DNA from: Paenibacillus illinoisensis NBRC 15959
GTDB taxonomy: Bacteria; Bacillota; Bacilli; Paenibacillales; Paenibacillaceae
Reading direction: 5' to 3'
Assembly (NCBI RefSeq): GCF_004000925.1
Contig: NZ_BIME01000011.1
Location: 1 to 64,000, forward strand
Length of the DNA: 64,000 nt
In this document: positions 42,036 through 51,003 of the stretch, in pieces
How the letters are laid out: each line of letters opens with the position of its first letter
Numbering within the stretch: position 1 is the stretch's first letter
Notes under the pieces: generated by a model
Seen by the model: only the letters and a program-made list of their open reading frames with translations
What the model was told of the DNA's origin: nothing
The model's database searches: none
Translations under genes and position numbers: made by a program

Positions 42036-42536
42036 CTATTCATCCGATTCAGTCCAGATGGCAAATTCGCCATACCCCAAATACTCACGTACTTCAAGAA
42101 CCTGATGACCAAGCATAACAATCTCCATACCATTCTCCGTGTCCCAATCTGTGCTGCCACCTAGTATGGCTCCCAGGATCTTATCCTTCGGATCAGCCGG
42201 ATTCCGATAAAGTTCAACTTCGCCAACCGCCATAAACGCGAGTATCCCCCTGCCCTCCACTTCGGCTAAGCCTGCAGGGTAGTCCACCGTATCACTTGAC
42301 ATTTTCTCTGTTTTCCATTCATAAGCCCGGTTGCATATGTCGTTAACCGTGTCATCGGGTAAGCGATTCAGCACATTTTGGATATACCACTCTGCTTCTT
42401 CTAAACTGATGTCTTCCGTATTAAATCGATACTCCACCTCGGATTGGAACAGCTCAAGCATCCCGTATCCAGACACCCGATTCTCATCTGCTGGGTCTTC
42501 TATGTCAACACGTTCCAAATGAAATCTATCCGTCAT
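42036..42536 (-). CDS. Hypothetical protein
   Basis: A 166-aa acidic cytoplasmic protein. Features: VSGYGMLELFQSEVEYRF near the start, ILGAILGGSTDWDTENGMEI near the C-terminus. AAGGAGGG precedes the ATG. Cotranscribed with the gene at 42552. No family recognised with confidence. Confidence 0.62.
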   Translation of the reverse strand: MTDRFHLERVDIEDPADENRVSGYGMLELFQSEVEYRFNTEDISLEEAEWYIQNVLNRLPDDTVNDICNRAYEWKTEKMSSDTVDYPAGLAEVEGRGILAFMAVGEVELYRNPADPKDKILGAILGGSTDWDTENGMEIVMLGHQVLEVREYLGYGEFAIWTESDE

Positions 42537-42551
42537 ACGATCCCTCCTTCA

Positions 42552-43589
42552 TTAATCTCCGCCTCCGCCACAAGATGAACAGCTGGATGAGCTGCAGGAA
42601 GAATCGGAAGACGAACCAGATGATGACCCAGAATCTCCAGAGGAACCACTGCTGTCGTTACAATGATCGGCATAACAGCTTGAACTGCTTGAACAACTGC
42701 TGCTTGACGAAGCTCCTTGGGCTGCCTTTTCCGGTGGGATAAGTTCCTGTTCGAGACGACCCATGTGCACTCCGAACGTTGCCTCATGATACATGGAGTG
42801 ATATACCATGGCACTGGCCATGATAAGAGCCACATCAACCGAACCTGAGGATTCGAGGGATAGCTCTTTTTCGTTTAGACTTGCCGACCTCTGCAGCCTA
42901 TCCATCAAATAAGAAATGACCTGTGCAGCTTCAGGATCTTCCTGCATGCGTCTCGTGTGGAAAAATTGATTCACCAATTCAGTTCGATCTCCCTGAGCGA
43001 TCAGTTTCTGCAGTTCACCGGATATCGGGTAGCTGAAGAACTCCCCCCAGATTGCGGAGCTATATGGAGTGAACTCGAATAATTGACAGTACACCCAGTC
43101 AAACCATGCACGTGCACCCGGATTCTCACGGCGGGTAACTGCCGGCTCATGATGTACCGTGGAACCCATAAATTCTGCACAAAAATCAGCGTAGGATTTG
43201 GTAAACATCAGCATTTCGTGCCATAACTCGTCTACCTCATCGCTAAACATCGGGACCTGTTTCAGCAGAGAAGCCATAACGAAGTATCTTTTAAGCTCGA
43301 GCAGCTTCCATCGATACTCCAGCTTTTTCATGTGAGGATATTCCTGCTCTATACGGAGCTTTAGTTTATTCGAAAAATGCTTATTAAAGCTCTTCTCCAA
43401 TTGTTGAACGGTTTTATCGTAGGAAATGTCATCACGCAGTCCCAGATTCAAAGGTAATTTTTTGCGTCTATACGTAACTCTCGTGTGCCTTCTGCGTCTT
43501 CCTTTCGAACGAAAAATCCTGATCCTGCGCCGAATCACCAAGGCTGCAACCACCAGTAATCCTGCTGCAATGTAGTAGTAGATAGGCAT
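42552..43589 (-). CDS. GRDP-like membrane protein with Ser/Cys-rich tail
   Basis: A 345-aa protein. One N-terminal membrane helix (YYYIAAGLLVVAALVI) is followed by a highly basic stretch. The middle region DEVDELWHEMLMFTKSYADF resembles the conserved motif of glycine-rich-domain (DUF1399-like) proteins. Residues about 292-345 form a tail almost entirely of Ser, Cys, Gly and Asp, ending CSSSSCSSCGGGGD. GAGGAGAGG precedes the ATG. The tail resembles disordered Cys-rich termini seen in some membrane proteins; function unknown. Confidence 0.68.
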   Translation of the reverse strand: MPIYYYIAAGLLVVAALVIRRRIRIFRSKGRRRRHTRVTYRRKKLPLNLGLRDDISYDKTVQQLEKSFNKHFSNKLKLRIEQEYPHMKKLEYRWKLLELKRYFVMASLLKQVPMFSDEVDELWHEMLMFTKSYADFCAEFMGSTVHHEPAVTRRENPGARAWFDWVYCQLFEFTPYSSAIWGEFFSYPISGELQKLIAQGDRTELVNQFFHTRRMQEDPEAAQVISYLMDRLQRSASLNEKELSLESSGSVDVALIMASAMVYHSMYHEATFGVHMGRLEQELIPPEKAAQGASSSSSCSSSSSCYADHCNDSSGSSGDSGSSSGSSSDSSCSSSSCSSCGGGGD

Positions 43590-43660
43590 AATAGCGCCTC
43601 TCCTCTCCGTTGTTCTTTTCTATGTATGGGTGAAACTCCCATTAGTATAAATGACGATTC

Positions 43661-43706
43661 AAAACTATTAAAGAGCCCTTAGGCATACAAGCCAGGGCCC
43701 TTTAAT
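43661..43706 (-). terminator. Strong hairpin terminator
   Basis: Minus strand ATTAAAG-GGCCCT stem pairing with AGGGC-CTTTAAT around a GGC/GCC inner pair, then AGTTTTG. Lies about 90 bases beyond the MBL stop; the T-run is short. Confidence 0.6.
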
Positions 43707-43794
43707 ATCATAGATCCTTCGATGTCAATGAACTTTCGATAATCAGAATCGCAGTCCTCTCAGCATCAATGCTGCAAGCGTAGGTTTAAACTTT

Positions 43795-44649
43795 CTACTT
43801 ATGCTGTAACTGTAATCGTTGATCGTTAACAAATGCTTGTAAAAAGAACATCTCGTTTTCATTGGGAGTCCGCTCATGTTCTTTCTCGAAGTTTGTTATT
43901 GCGCTATCTAATGATGTAGATGTCACTGCTCTATTACAGGAAGTCAGTTCTCTCCAAAACACGTTCATCTCATCCAGGTCGCATATGGATTCATGCCCGA
44001 GTAGGAAATGATCCGCATCATACTTTTGAATATCCTCTATCATCGGTAACAACATAGCCTGCTTAAAATGAAACAATGAGTTGGTTGTTGTTCCATAAGG
44101 GCTGTCTCCAAGGAAAATAGTCTTATCATCCGGAATGTATACGATCGTTGAATCATCTGTATGTGTGCTCCGAATGGTTTCAACCCTACAGACCTTATTG
44201 CCCAAATCAAGTTCAAGAGAACCTTCAAAAATGATATCAGAATCATTTAATTGAAAGGAGTCTCTCATTGGTATTTCACTCTTGATAATTTCCATGCAGT
44301 GTAAACTCATCTTGTTTGACTCTACATATTCATTGAGTGAATGGTCATCAAAAGAAAAGTTTCTCCAGATATTTATCTTCTGTTGAGTGAGGTGATTAAC
44401 AATAATCGTCGCATTGAATTCATTCATTCCTAAAAAATGATCCCAATGCGCATGCGTGATAACCACATATTTGATAGGTGGTACATCTAAACGGCTTATT
44501 TCCTGTAAAAACTCTTGGGCATGCTGAACCGAATTCCCACCATCGATTACTAGGCTGTATTGATCTCCACATACCAATCCTAAAGTCGGTCTATCTTTAT
44601 CATTTTGGTTAGATAAGTAATAGATCGATTCACTTAATTTATTTAACAT
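43795..44649 (-). CDS. Metallo-beta-lactamase-fold hydrolase
   Basis: A 284-aa protein with the MBL metal motif HAHWDH near residue 80 (H-x-H-x-D-H), an upstream DGGNSVQHA, then a later H in IRSTHTDDST and the D in FLGDSPYG. Members include lactonases, glyoxalases and beta-lactamases; no signal peptide here. GAGGAG precedes the ATG. Substrate unknown. Confidence 0.85.
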   Translation of the reverse strand: MLNKLSESIYYLSNQNDKDRPTLGLVCGDQYSLVIDGGNSVQHAQEFLQEISRLDVPPIKYVVITHAHWDHFLGMNEFNATIIVNHLTQQKINIWRNFSFDDHSLNEYVESNKMSLHCMEIIKSEIPMRDSFQLNDSDIIFEGSLELDLGNKVCRVETIRSTHTDDSTIVYIPDDKTIFLGDSPYGTTTNSLFHFKQAMLLPMIEDIQKYDADHFLLGHESICDLDEMNVFWRELTSCNRAVTSTSLDSAITNFEKEHERTPNENEMFFLQAFVNDQRLQLQHK

Positions 44650-44793
44650 GTCAATTCTCCTCTAATTGTATTGTTGGAGTAAGAGAAAAATCGCATGTTA
44701 ATGTATATTAACCATGGATCTTTCTCGTTTTTATCGATTTACCAATGGAATCACCCCGATTTCATATTTAGGTAGGACGTATGTAAATGCTTT

Positions 44794-45192
44794 TTAAGAT
44801 AAGGCAATAATCAAACTGGTAATAAGGAGCAGTATCGTTACCGGAGCCCAGATTCTTCGTTCCCATACGCTGCGTGTTATCAGATTTAGGATTGTTCCCA
44901 GCACCAGATACCCAACAATAAACCAAATTGCTGTATTTGCAAATGTAGACCACTCAGGCAATAGCATACCCGCTCTACTCAGTACAACTAAACCAATGAA
45001 TACGAGAATAGTGATCTGCAACAAACAGGAATAACGCATGGTTGTAGGATATTTCCCGGGAAACTTCCCACCCATCGCTACCTCTCCCCACGGCATACCT
45101 GCAGCGAGTGCCACTTGAAAGAGAATGACAATCAGAATTAGGACAGCAAACAATATCGAAGACACCAATATCACCAATTCACATCCCCACAT
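44794..45192 (-). CDS. Four-helix membrane protein
   Basis: A 132-aa integral membrane protein with hydrophobic segments near 7-30, 55-75, 85-108 and 113-132. The conserved-looking LAAGMPWGEVAMGGKFPGKY loop sits between helices 1 and 2. The SD before the ATG at 45192 is weak and a nearby GTG may be the real start. The broken gene at 45237 lies just upstream. Function unknown. Confidence 0.65.
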   Translation of the reverse strand: MWGCELVILVSSILFAVLILIVILFQVALAAGMPWGEVAMGGKFPGKYPTTMRYSCLLQITILVFIGLVVLSRAGMLLPEWSTFANTAIWFIVGYLVLGTILNLITRSVWERRIWAPVTILLLITSLIIALS

Positions 45193-45236
45193 CTAAATGT
45201 AGTTTCTTCTCCTTATACTTTATTGGTGCAAATCGG

Positions 45237-45504
45237 TTAGTATTCTTCAAACCACAATCGATAAAATTCTTCTGAAAACCAGAACCATATGAAACCCAGA
45301 ATCACCATGATGCATCCTAATATTTTAAATATCACTTCGATCGTCTTAGGGATATCCATGCTCTGCAAGTTTTCTTCAAATTCGCTATTCGGGAAAGAAA
45401 TAAACCACAATGCCTGTCATAAACACCGGAATGGATAAGTAACCAAACATACTGGTCGTCCATTCAACTTCGATTCCAACCATTTTCTTAGCAAATAAGT
45501 TCAT
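45237..45504 (-). pseudogene. Small membrane-protein gene broken by a one-base frameshift
   Basis: Reading from ATG 45504 gives MNLFAKKMVGIEVEWTTSMF and a membrane helix ending VVYFFPE before a stop. One base off, the text continues PNSEFEENLQSMDIPKTIEV and a second helix IMVILGFIWFWF to a stop at 45237. The break is in a TTTCTTTCCC run. Total length (268 bp) is one base over a multiple of three, so a single insertion explains it. The start lies four bases after the Nudix stop. Could be a sequencing error. Confidence 0.65.
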
Positions 45505-45508
45505 TGGA

Positions 45509-45982
45509 TTATCTATCAAAATGCGCTCGTTCTTCTTGAGTGGAACTAAAAATATAATCCGGGTAATGATTGGCTAAAGGTGGACGTTCATGCTCAGAGA
45601 AAAATTGCAAATCCTTCATCTCTTCATTATTTGATGTTAATTGCCCCGATTGGATTCTGCATTCAAATACAATGGTTAAATATTCAACTTGATGACCGTT
45701 ATGATATGTAAATCGTTGACCTTCTCCACCGTAGACACCAATGATCTTTTCGAGCTCAACGACAAGACCTGTCTCCTCCAATGCTTCTCTGACCATCGCT
45801 TGTGCCGGTGTTTCACCAATCTCAATTGCTCCAGCAATTAACCCCCATGTTGATTCATTGTGTTTACGTCCAAAGAGGATCTCACCATGTTCATTTCGTA
45901 TAATACCAGCCACACCTGGCATAAATATGAGATCATTCCCAATCTTAGCTCTAAGGTTTTTATAGTAATCAGACATGCTCAT
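45509..45982 (-). CDS. Nudix hydrolase
   Basis: A 157-aa protein with an intact Nudix box (GAIEIGETPAQAMVREALEETGL) and the preceding strand FMPGVAGIIRNEHGEILFGRK. Resembles the ADP-ribose/MutT-like bacterial single-domain group. GGAGG lies ten bases before the ATG. Substrate unknown. Confidence 0.87.
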   Translation of the reverse strand: MSMSDYYKNLRAKIGNDLIFMPGVAGIIRNEHGEILFGRKHNESTWGLIAGAIEIGETPAQAMVREALEETGLVVELEKIIGVYGGEGQRFTYHNGHQVEYLTIVFECRIQSGQLTSNNEEMKDLQFFSEHERPPLANHYPDYIFSSTQEERAHFDR

Positions 45983-46054
45983 AAATGCTGTACCTCCCTC
46001 TAGACACCGTTAATAAAATGCTACAACTGCAGACAATCTTCATTCGTTATGTCG

Positions 46055-46918
46055 TCACTCTTCTTCTACAACAATATCCTGGCACTGAATAATCAGTTCA
46101 GACATTTCTTCACCATCAAAAAGCATATGTATTTCATATCCATTTTCGATACAATACAGTTCATGATAGAGCCAGTACATACCGACAATGTCCCCCTCTT
46201 GCTTGATGATCTCAGGTGCAATAAACGTAATCTTATTTAAATTCGTGAACCCTCCACGGGTATCGAATCGAATGACCAAGTCCGAATCCGAGACCAATTC
46301 CGTCACGGTGCAATCATGAAAATGGACCTGGTTACGAATATGTTCAGGAATAGGTTCAGCTAGCTGCGCCTCTCTATATTCCTTCGAGATCAGCTGCATT
46401 TGAGCATCATTTAATTTGCTCTGTTTTTTCAACTGTTGCATGACCTCTTTAGTGCAATAACCCAGGGAAAATACACGGATATCTGCAATTTGGTCATAGA
46501 TCTCTTTCGGTAGTTGTGCAATCTTGTTTTCGCAGTTCCATTCCAGATTACTTTTAAATTCTTGTTTGCTGCCTAACTCGTCAAAAGGTGGCCTCGCATC
46601 GTAATCTGCAATTAACTTCTCTATATGCTCTCTTTCCTCAGCCGGCATATGATAAACCATCGTATCCTCTTCCGATACATCATCCCCACTAATAAATTCC
46701 TCCGCACGCACAAGAACCGCACCATCCTGCTCCAGCATAAAACGGGGATCAACATTGTAAACATCGCGTTGAAACTTTACATGCTCTTTTTCTTTTCTTT
46801 TGTATAATCGATGATAAAGCTCTTCATCCATTTGTTGAGCTCCGCTGTGTACTCGCATACCAAAGTGAAGATGTGTGCGTTGGCACAGTTCATACCATTC
46901 TTTTGTAAGATATTTCAT
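46055..46918 (-). CDS. DUF4085-family protein
   Basis: About 287 aa, soluble, with the family start MKYLTKEWYELCQRTHLHF and YHRLYKRKEKEHVKFQRD. The C-terminal region has VHFHDCTVTEL and an acidic, immunoglobulin-like repeat typical of the family. The start at 46918 follows GGAGAGGG. DUF4085 proteins are common next to toxin/immunity and phage-type genes, but their role is unknown. Confidence 0.8.
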   Translation of the reverse strand: MKYLTKEWYELCQRTHLHFGMRVHSGAQQMDEELYHRLYKRKEKEHVKFQRDVYNVDPRFMLEQDGAVLVRAEEFISGDDVSEEDTMVYHMPAEEREHIEKLIADYDARPPFDELGSKQEFKSNLEWNCENKIAQLPKEIYDQIADIRVFSLGYCTKEVMQQLKKQSKLNDAQMQLISKEYREAQLAEPIPEHIRNQVHFHDCTVTELVSDSDLVIRFDTRGGFTNLNKITFIAPEIIKQEGDIVGMYWLYHELYCIENGYEIHMLFDGEEMSELIIQCQDIVVEEE

Positions 46919-46943
46919 GAGCACCCTCTCCTATTTCAATTCT

Positions 46944-47480
46944 TCAGTTGGCTTGGATGATCCAATGAACTGCATCTAAAATATCTTCTGCTATGTAATC
47001 AGGTTCCGTTTCCATCCACTTGTTTCTGTACGTTGTTAATGACGATTCTCCCCACCCTGTTCTTACAAGAACCTTCATGGCTCCTATTGCGTGAGCTGCA
47101 AGCATATCCGTATCGCCTACGTCACCAATAACGATACATCTTGATAAATCTAAATGGTGTTGCTGTGAAGCCTCTAACAACATGCCCGGTTTAGGTTTTC
47201 GACAGCCGCATTCTTGTTCATGTGGGCATATATAGGATTGATCGAATCCGTATTCATTAAATTGTTCTTCAAACTCCTGGATCGTTGCCTCTCCACGCGA
47301 TATCCGATACTGATTCGTTATAGCAAATACCTTGATTCCATTTCTCTTCAGAAGCGCTATAGCTTCTTGTGCATTAGGGTATAACTCAAATTCTCTAGGG
47401 TGAATAAAGTGACCTGTGCCACCGATGGTTCCATCTCTGTCCATAAAAACAGCTTGTATGTCCAAATTTGGTTTGATCAT
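46944..47480 (-). CDS. HAD hydrolase, histidinol-phosphatase/GmhB type
   Basis: A 178-aa HAD IIIA protein: FMDRDGTIGG (nucleophile region), VFAITNQ, a zinc-type cluster CPHEQECGCRKP, and IGDVGDTDMLAA. The zinc cluster is typical of heptose-bisphosphate and histidinol-phosphate phosphatases. AAGGAAT precedes the ATG. The real substrate is not determinable. Confidence 0.83.
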   Translation of the reverse strand: MIKPNLDIQAVFMDRDGTIGGTGHFIHPREFELYPNAQEAIALLKRNGIKVFAITNQYRISRGEATIQEFEEQFNEYGFDQSYICPHEQECGCRKPKPGMLLEASQQHHLDLSRCIVIGDVGDTDMLAAHAIGAMKVLVRTGWGESSLTTYRNKWMETEPDYIAEDILDAVHWIIQAN

Positions 47481-47622
47481 GGTTTATTCCTTTCTCCGTG
47501 AGATGTGTAAATATTTAGTGCATACCAATCGATCATCTATACCAGTTAACTACCGAATAAAATCATGTTATTTTTATAATAAATGTTATAAAATGTATTT
47601 ACAAATAAATAGAGGTGATTGT

Positions 47623-47895
47623 ATGAACTTATCATTTTTAGCTTTATTTTTTGTTGGGATAATAACCATTTATGCTATCGCATTTACCCTGATAATTAAG
47701 CTGCTTGGAAGGAAATTTAAAGACAAATCCAATATGTATTTTCTTTATGCCTCTGTTATTCTAGTTATTCAATCTTATCTTCTAATCAAGGATTTTTCTG
47801 AAAATCAGTCTATACGTTCAGTCAATATCTTATTTTTCTTAATGGCGTTCATGCTGATTTTCCAAGGATTAAAACGGAAGAAATCAATTAAGTAG
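47623..47895 (+). CDS. Small three-helix membrane protein
   Basis: A 90-aa protein with hydrophobic segments near 4-26, 43-60 and 68-82, ending in a basic FQGLKRKKSIK tail. GAGGTGATT precedes the ATG at 47623. It is one of the few rightward genes here, and its last 12 bases overlap the converging GNAT gene. Local A/T content is high. Function unknown. Confidence 0.6.
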   Translation: MNLSFLALFFVGIITIYAIAFTLIIKLLGRKFKDKSNMYFLYASVILVIQSYLLIKDFSENQSIRSVNILFFLMAFMLIFQGLKRKKSIK

Positions 47896-48432
47896 AAACT
47901 GCTTCTTCAGTAGTGCATAGATAACCGTATCCACAAACTGATTCTTCCAATAATAATGTTCTTTTAAAATTCCTTCTTCTCTGAATCCAATTTTCTCAAG
48001 CAACTTTCTTGATCCCGTATTCTTTGGTTCTACATAGGCTTCCATTCGGTTTAATGCAAGATGGCTAAATCCAAATTCAATGATTTGTTGAACCGCCTCG
48101 GTCATATATCCATGGCCCCAATACTCCGGTGCTAATTCATAGCCTATGTGAGCTTTATAATGATTTTTCACCCAACCATGAAATCCACATGTTCCAATCA
48201 CCTTGTTTTCCGATTTCAAAGTAATTCCCCAGCGAATGGCCTGTTCTTGATTAAATCGATCATTCCATCTTTGAATGAGTTCTTCCGCTTGTTCAACACT
48301 CGTAAAACTCTCTACATCATAAAACTTCGTCACTTCATCTGAAGAAAAATAACGAAATATCTCTCTTGAATCTTCTTGTTTAATCTCTCTTAGTACGAAC
48401 CGTTCTGTCTCTAATACAGGAAATTGAGGCAT
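47884..48432 (-). CDS. GNAT N-acetyltransferase, RimJ/RimL-like
   Basis: A 182-aa acetyltransferase: ETERFVLREIKQEDSREIF at the start, LAPEYWGHGYMTEAVQQI as motif A, NTGSRKLLEKIGF as motif B. AAAGGAG precedes the ATG. Similar in type to the genes at 28256 and 49128. Confidence 0.87.
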   Translation of the reverse strand: MPQFPVLETERFVLREIKQEDSREIFRYFSSDEVTKFYDVESFTSVEQAEELIQRWNDRFNQEQAIRWGITLKSENKVIGTCGFHGWVKNHYKAHIGYELAPEYWGHGYMTEAVQQIIEFGFSHLALNRMEAYVEPKNTGSRKLLEKIGFREEGILKEHYYWKNQFVDTVIYALLKKQFLLN

Positions 48433-48447
48433 ATTCTTCTCCTTTCG

Positions 48448-49068
48448 TTAGCGATTCATTTCTATTAATTCTTCTCTCGCTGCTATAAGCCAGGGATGTA
48501 CTAATTTAAGCTTGGAACGTTGCTCCCATACATGGTTCAGATAGATGAGTATTCCATCATTGAGTTTGTATTCATTTACTTTATCTCGTATCTCTTGCAG
48601 GTAACCATGCTCCACTGGTAAATTCCAAGATATCTTGTCTGAAATAAAAAGTACTTTATCCAGCAAACTTGATTGTGGTTTAAGCGTGGTATGACATTCG
48701 ATTGCACTTAATATTTCAAGATCGTTGATATGAAATATTCCTTTTGCCATAGCTTTAGATAACTTCTGGTGAATGATTCTATCATACTTATATTCTTCAT
48801 CCATGATTTCAATTGATAATGCCTTGGCCAGATTTAACATTTCACTTACTGGAACCACATTACTAATATCGTGCAATAATCCTGCTTGTTCAGCCTTTTC
48901 AGGGTCAGCTCCAAATAATCCGGCTACTCGTTTTGCTTCTGCGGCAACGTCTAATGTGTGTTTCAGGGTTTCTTGATCATTATGAGCTTCGAAGAATGAG
49001 TGAATATTTTGACTTAGATCACTGGATAATTCCACATTCAATACATATGGCTTAAGAATTGGATTCAT
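48448..49068 (-). CDS. HD-domain protein, YqeK-like
   Basis: A 206-aa all-helical HD protein: TLKHTLDVAAEAKRVA (first histidine), AGLLHDISN (H-D pair) and further ligands in IIHQKLSKAMAK. The order and spacing match YqeK, which hydrolyses diadenosine tetraphosphate symmetrically. AGGTGG precedes the ATG. The usual partner NadD is not next to it, so the YqeK role is a guess. Confidence 0.77.
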   Translation of the reverse strand: MNPILKPYVLNVELSSDLSQNIHSFFEAHNDQETLKHTLDVAAEAKRVAGLFGADPEKAEQAGLLHDISNVVPVSEMLNLAKALSIEIMDEEYKYDRIIHQKLSKAMAKGIFHINDLEILSAIECHTTLKPQSSLLDKVLFISDKISWNLPVEHGYLQEIRDKVNEYKLNDGILIYLNHVWEQRSKLKLVHPWLIAAREELIEMNR

Positions 49069-49127
49069 GTTTTGACCACCTATACGTTAATTTAGCTAAC
49101 AGTCCATCCCTACACGATTAGTGACAT

Positions 49128-49670
49128 TTACCGATTCCAATCACTCGATAACATACTATATGTAACAATATTCTCATAATGATCGTGAAGCCATTGTGCT
49201 TCTCTAGAAATCCCCTCATTGATGAAACCAATCCGTTCTGGTATCGATCTGCTTTTAAGGTTAGTTTCTGCACATTGTATAATTACACGATTTAATTTCA
49301 TCTCATTGAATAAGACATCAAGTAGACTTGTGATGCTTTTTGTAATAATCCCTTGACCTTCCGCTGACGCCCCTAAAAAATATCCAATACTAGTCACTTT
49401 ATTTTTCCAATCAATATAATGTAATGCGTTCATTCCAACCAGTTTACCATTGAACCACAAACCAGCATCAAAGCCGTTCTGATCTTCATAATTTTGTTTC
49501 CACATCTCTATTACTGGATCTAAGTCTTCTGGGGATTGTCTCTTATCCACCCATAGCAACCATTCTCGAAGATGCATTCTGTTCTCATCAATTAATGTGT
49601 ACAGTTCATCTCTTTCTTGCGGTTGAATTAAATTGATAACTATCGATTCATTCACTTGAAACGGTAACAA
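49128..49670 (-). CDS. GNAT N-acetyltransferase, RimJ/RimL-like
   Basis: A 180-aa acetyltransferase with IGYFLGASAEGQGIITKSI as motif A and NLKSRSIPERIGF as motif B. The TTG start at 49670 follows GGAGGG. It resembles the Bacillus YdaF-type ribosomal-protein-serine acetyltransferases in layout. Very similar in design to the gene at 57538. Confidence 0.86.
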   Translation of the reverse strand: MLPFQVNESIVINLIQPQERDELYTLIDENRMHLREWLLWVDKRQSPEDLDPVIEMWKQNYEDQNGFDAGLWFNGKLVGMNALHYIDWKNKVTSIGYFLGASAEGQGIITKSITSLLDVLFNEMKLNRVIIQCAETNLKSRSIPERIGFINEGISREAQWLHDHYENIVTYSMLSSDWNR

Positions 49671-49760
49671 ATTAATCCCTCCATCAACATCAATCTAGGG
49701 TCAATGACCTGCAGCGTAAAGATTAAGATAATCGAAGTTTTCTATTCGTTAAGTATATTT

Positions 49761-50264
49761 TCAAACATATTCATACTTATCATCGATTCTTATATATCCA
49801 TTTATTTGATCTGGCCTTCTGTTAAATATTCCTGATTTATTATTAAAATTTCCTTCTGCCGTTATAACCTTATCCTGTTCAGGTCTTAGCACCACTCCGA
49901 TATGATCATTCGGGCCATTCCCCACAATGTTGTCAAAAATGATTAGGTCCCCTTGTTCTGGAACGAACGATCGGTCACTTATATGATGGTAGAAGCCATA
50001 CAACTGGCCCCACTCTAACCATGCTTCTACCCACGCAAAATTACGTGTGACGGGTTCTGGATATCGAACAGGTAAGTTCACATCGGCCATAGTACAACAA
50101 TGGTATACGAATGCAGCGCACCAATCGAAACCTATACTTTTGTCTTCCCTGGGAAAACATCTCAGCATTGGCTCCAAATCCGGACCTAACTTTTTTTCAT
50201 CTCCGATCAACGGCCTTGAAGCTAATTCTTCAGCTATCTCTGCAATCCTCTTTCTTCTGCTCAT
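49761..50264 (-). CDS. CHAP-domain protein, cytoplasmic type
   Basis: A 167-aa protein with a CHAP amidase core: catalytic Cys in FDWCAAFVYHC, His in NDHIGVVL, and the polar residue in EGNFNNKSG. CHAP enzymes usually cleave peptidoglycan amides, but no signal peptide or cell-wall domain is present. The role may be a cytoplasmic amidase or an exported protein lacking a visible signal. GGAGG precedes the ATG. Confidence 0.75.
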   Translation of the reverse strand: MSRRKRIAEIAEELASRPLIGDEKKLGPDLEPMLRCFPREDKSIGFDWCAAFVYHCCTMADVNLPVRYPEPVTRNFAWVEAWLEWGQLYGFYHHISDRSFVPEQGDLIIFDNIVGNGPNDHIGVVLRPEQDKVITAEGNFNNKSGIFNRRPDQINGYIRIDDKYEYV

Positions 50265-50288
50265 TTTCCATCCTCCTATATATTTGGT

Positions 50289-50804
50289 TTAATCGTACTG
50301 CCATTTAAGTTCTCCTTTTCTTATCTTTGCTGCATATATAATTTGTCCTGTGTGATAGTGTATCTCTCTAACCATCGCTATCATTAAGTTCAGAACTGTT
50401 GTCTCATTATTGACTTGGCTGTATGTAAGGGGCGGGCGATTGATGAAGGGTTGAAATAATAACAATTGCGGGTTAGAACTGAGATGTTCCAGATATTGAA
50501 TGACGATATCAAATGCTTCCTTGGTCATGTTATAAGCATGTTCATTAGACAATTTAAGTCCTCGTTCAAACTCCTTGTCTCTATCTCTTGTATCTACGAT
50601 GTCTAAGAAGATTGTTTCGATTCGTGAGTGGACGCATCCGCAAATATGAGAGATCAGGTTCGCAATACTATTACTATCTGGATTTGGTGTCCAATTAATA
50701 TCTTCTTCCGATAGTTGGGCTACCGCTTGAAGAGTCCATTTCCTTTCGGATTTAAACTTAACTATCATACTCTGAATTACTTCGGATGTTATTTCCATCA
50801 GCAT
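50289..50804 (-). CDS. DinB-family protein (DUF1572-like)
   Basis: About 171 aa, four-helix bundle, with histidines in NLISHICGCVH and REIHYHTGQIIYAAK placed like a DinB metal site. Relatives are thiol-dependent transferases. GGAGGG lies five bases before the ATG at 50804. A second DinB gene is at 18131. Confidence 0.8.
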   Translation of the reverse strand: MLMEITSEVIQSMIVKFKSERKWTLQAVAQLSEEDINWTPNPDSNSIANLISHICGCVHSRIETIFLDIVDTRDRDKEFERGLKLSNEHAYNMTKEAFDIVIQYLEHLSSNPQLLLFQPFINRPPLTYSQVNNETTVLNLMIAMVREIHYHTGQIIYAAKIRKGELKWQYD

Positions 50805-50827
50805 TCTGCCCTCCACTAAATAAATAT

Positions 50828-50866
50828 ACGCCCCGACCTGAGATATTTCTAAACTAGGTGGGGCGT
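50828..50866 (-). terminator. Terminator between DUF5071 and DinB genes
   Basis: Minus strand stem ACGCCCC-ACCT with AGGT-GGGGCGT, then ATATTTATTT. Could end the upstream DUF5071 transcript. The T-run is broken by A, so efficiency is uncertain. Confidence 0.6.
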
Positions 50867-51003
50867 TTGATTTCCAAACCTCATCTTATTCCATTTTTAT
50901 ACATCTGGCAAATATAAACAAAAAATCCAATGTATGAATACTTTGTTAGAAATAACATCCTTCTCCACAGAGGATAAAAAGAATTATTTTAAGAGTCTGA
51001 TGA

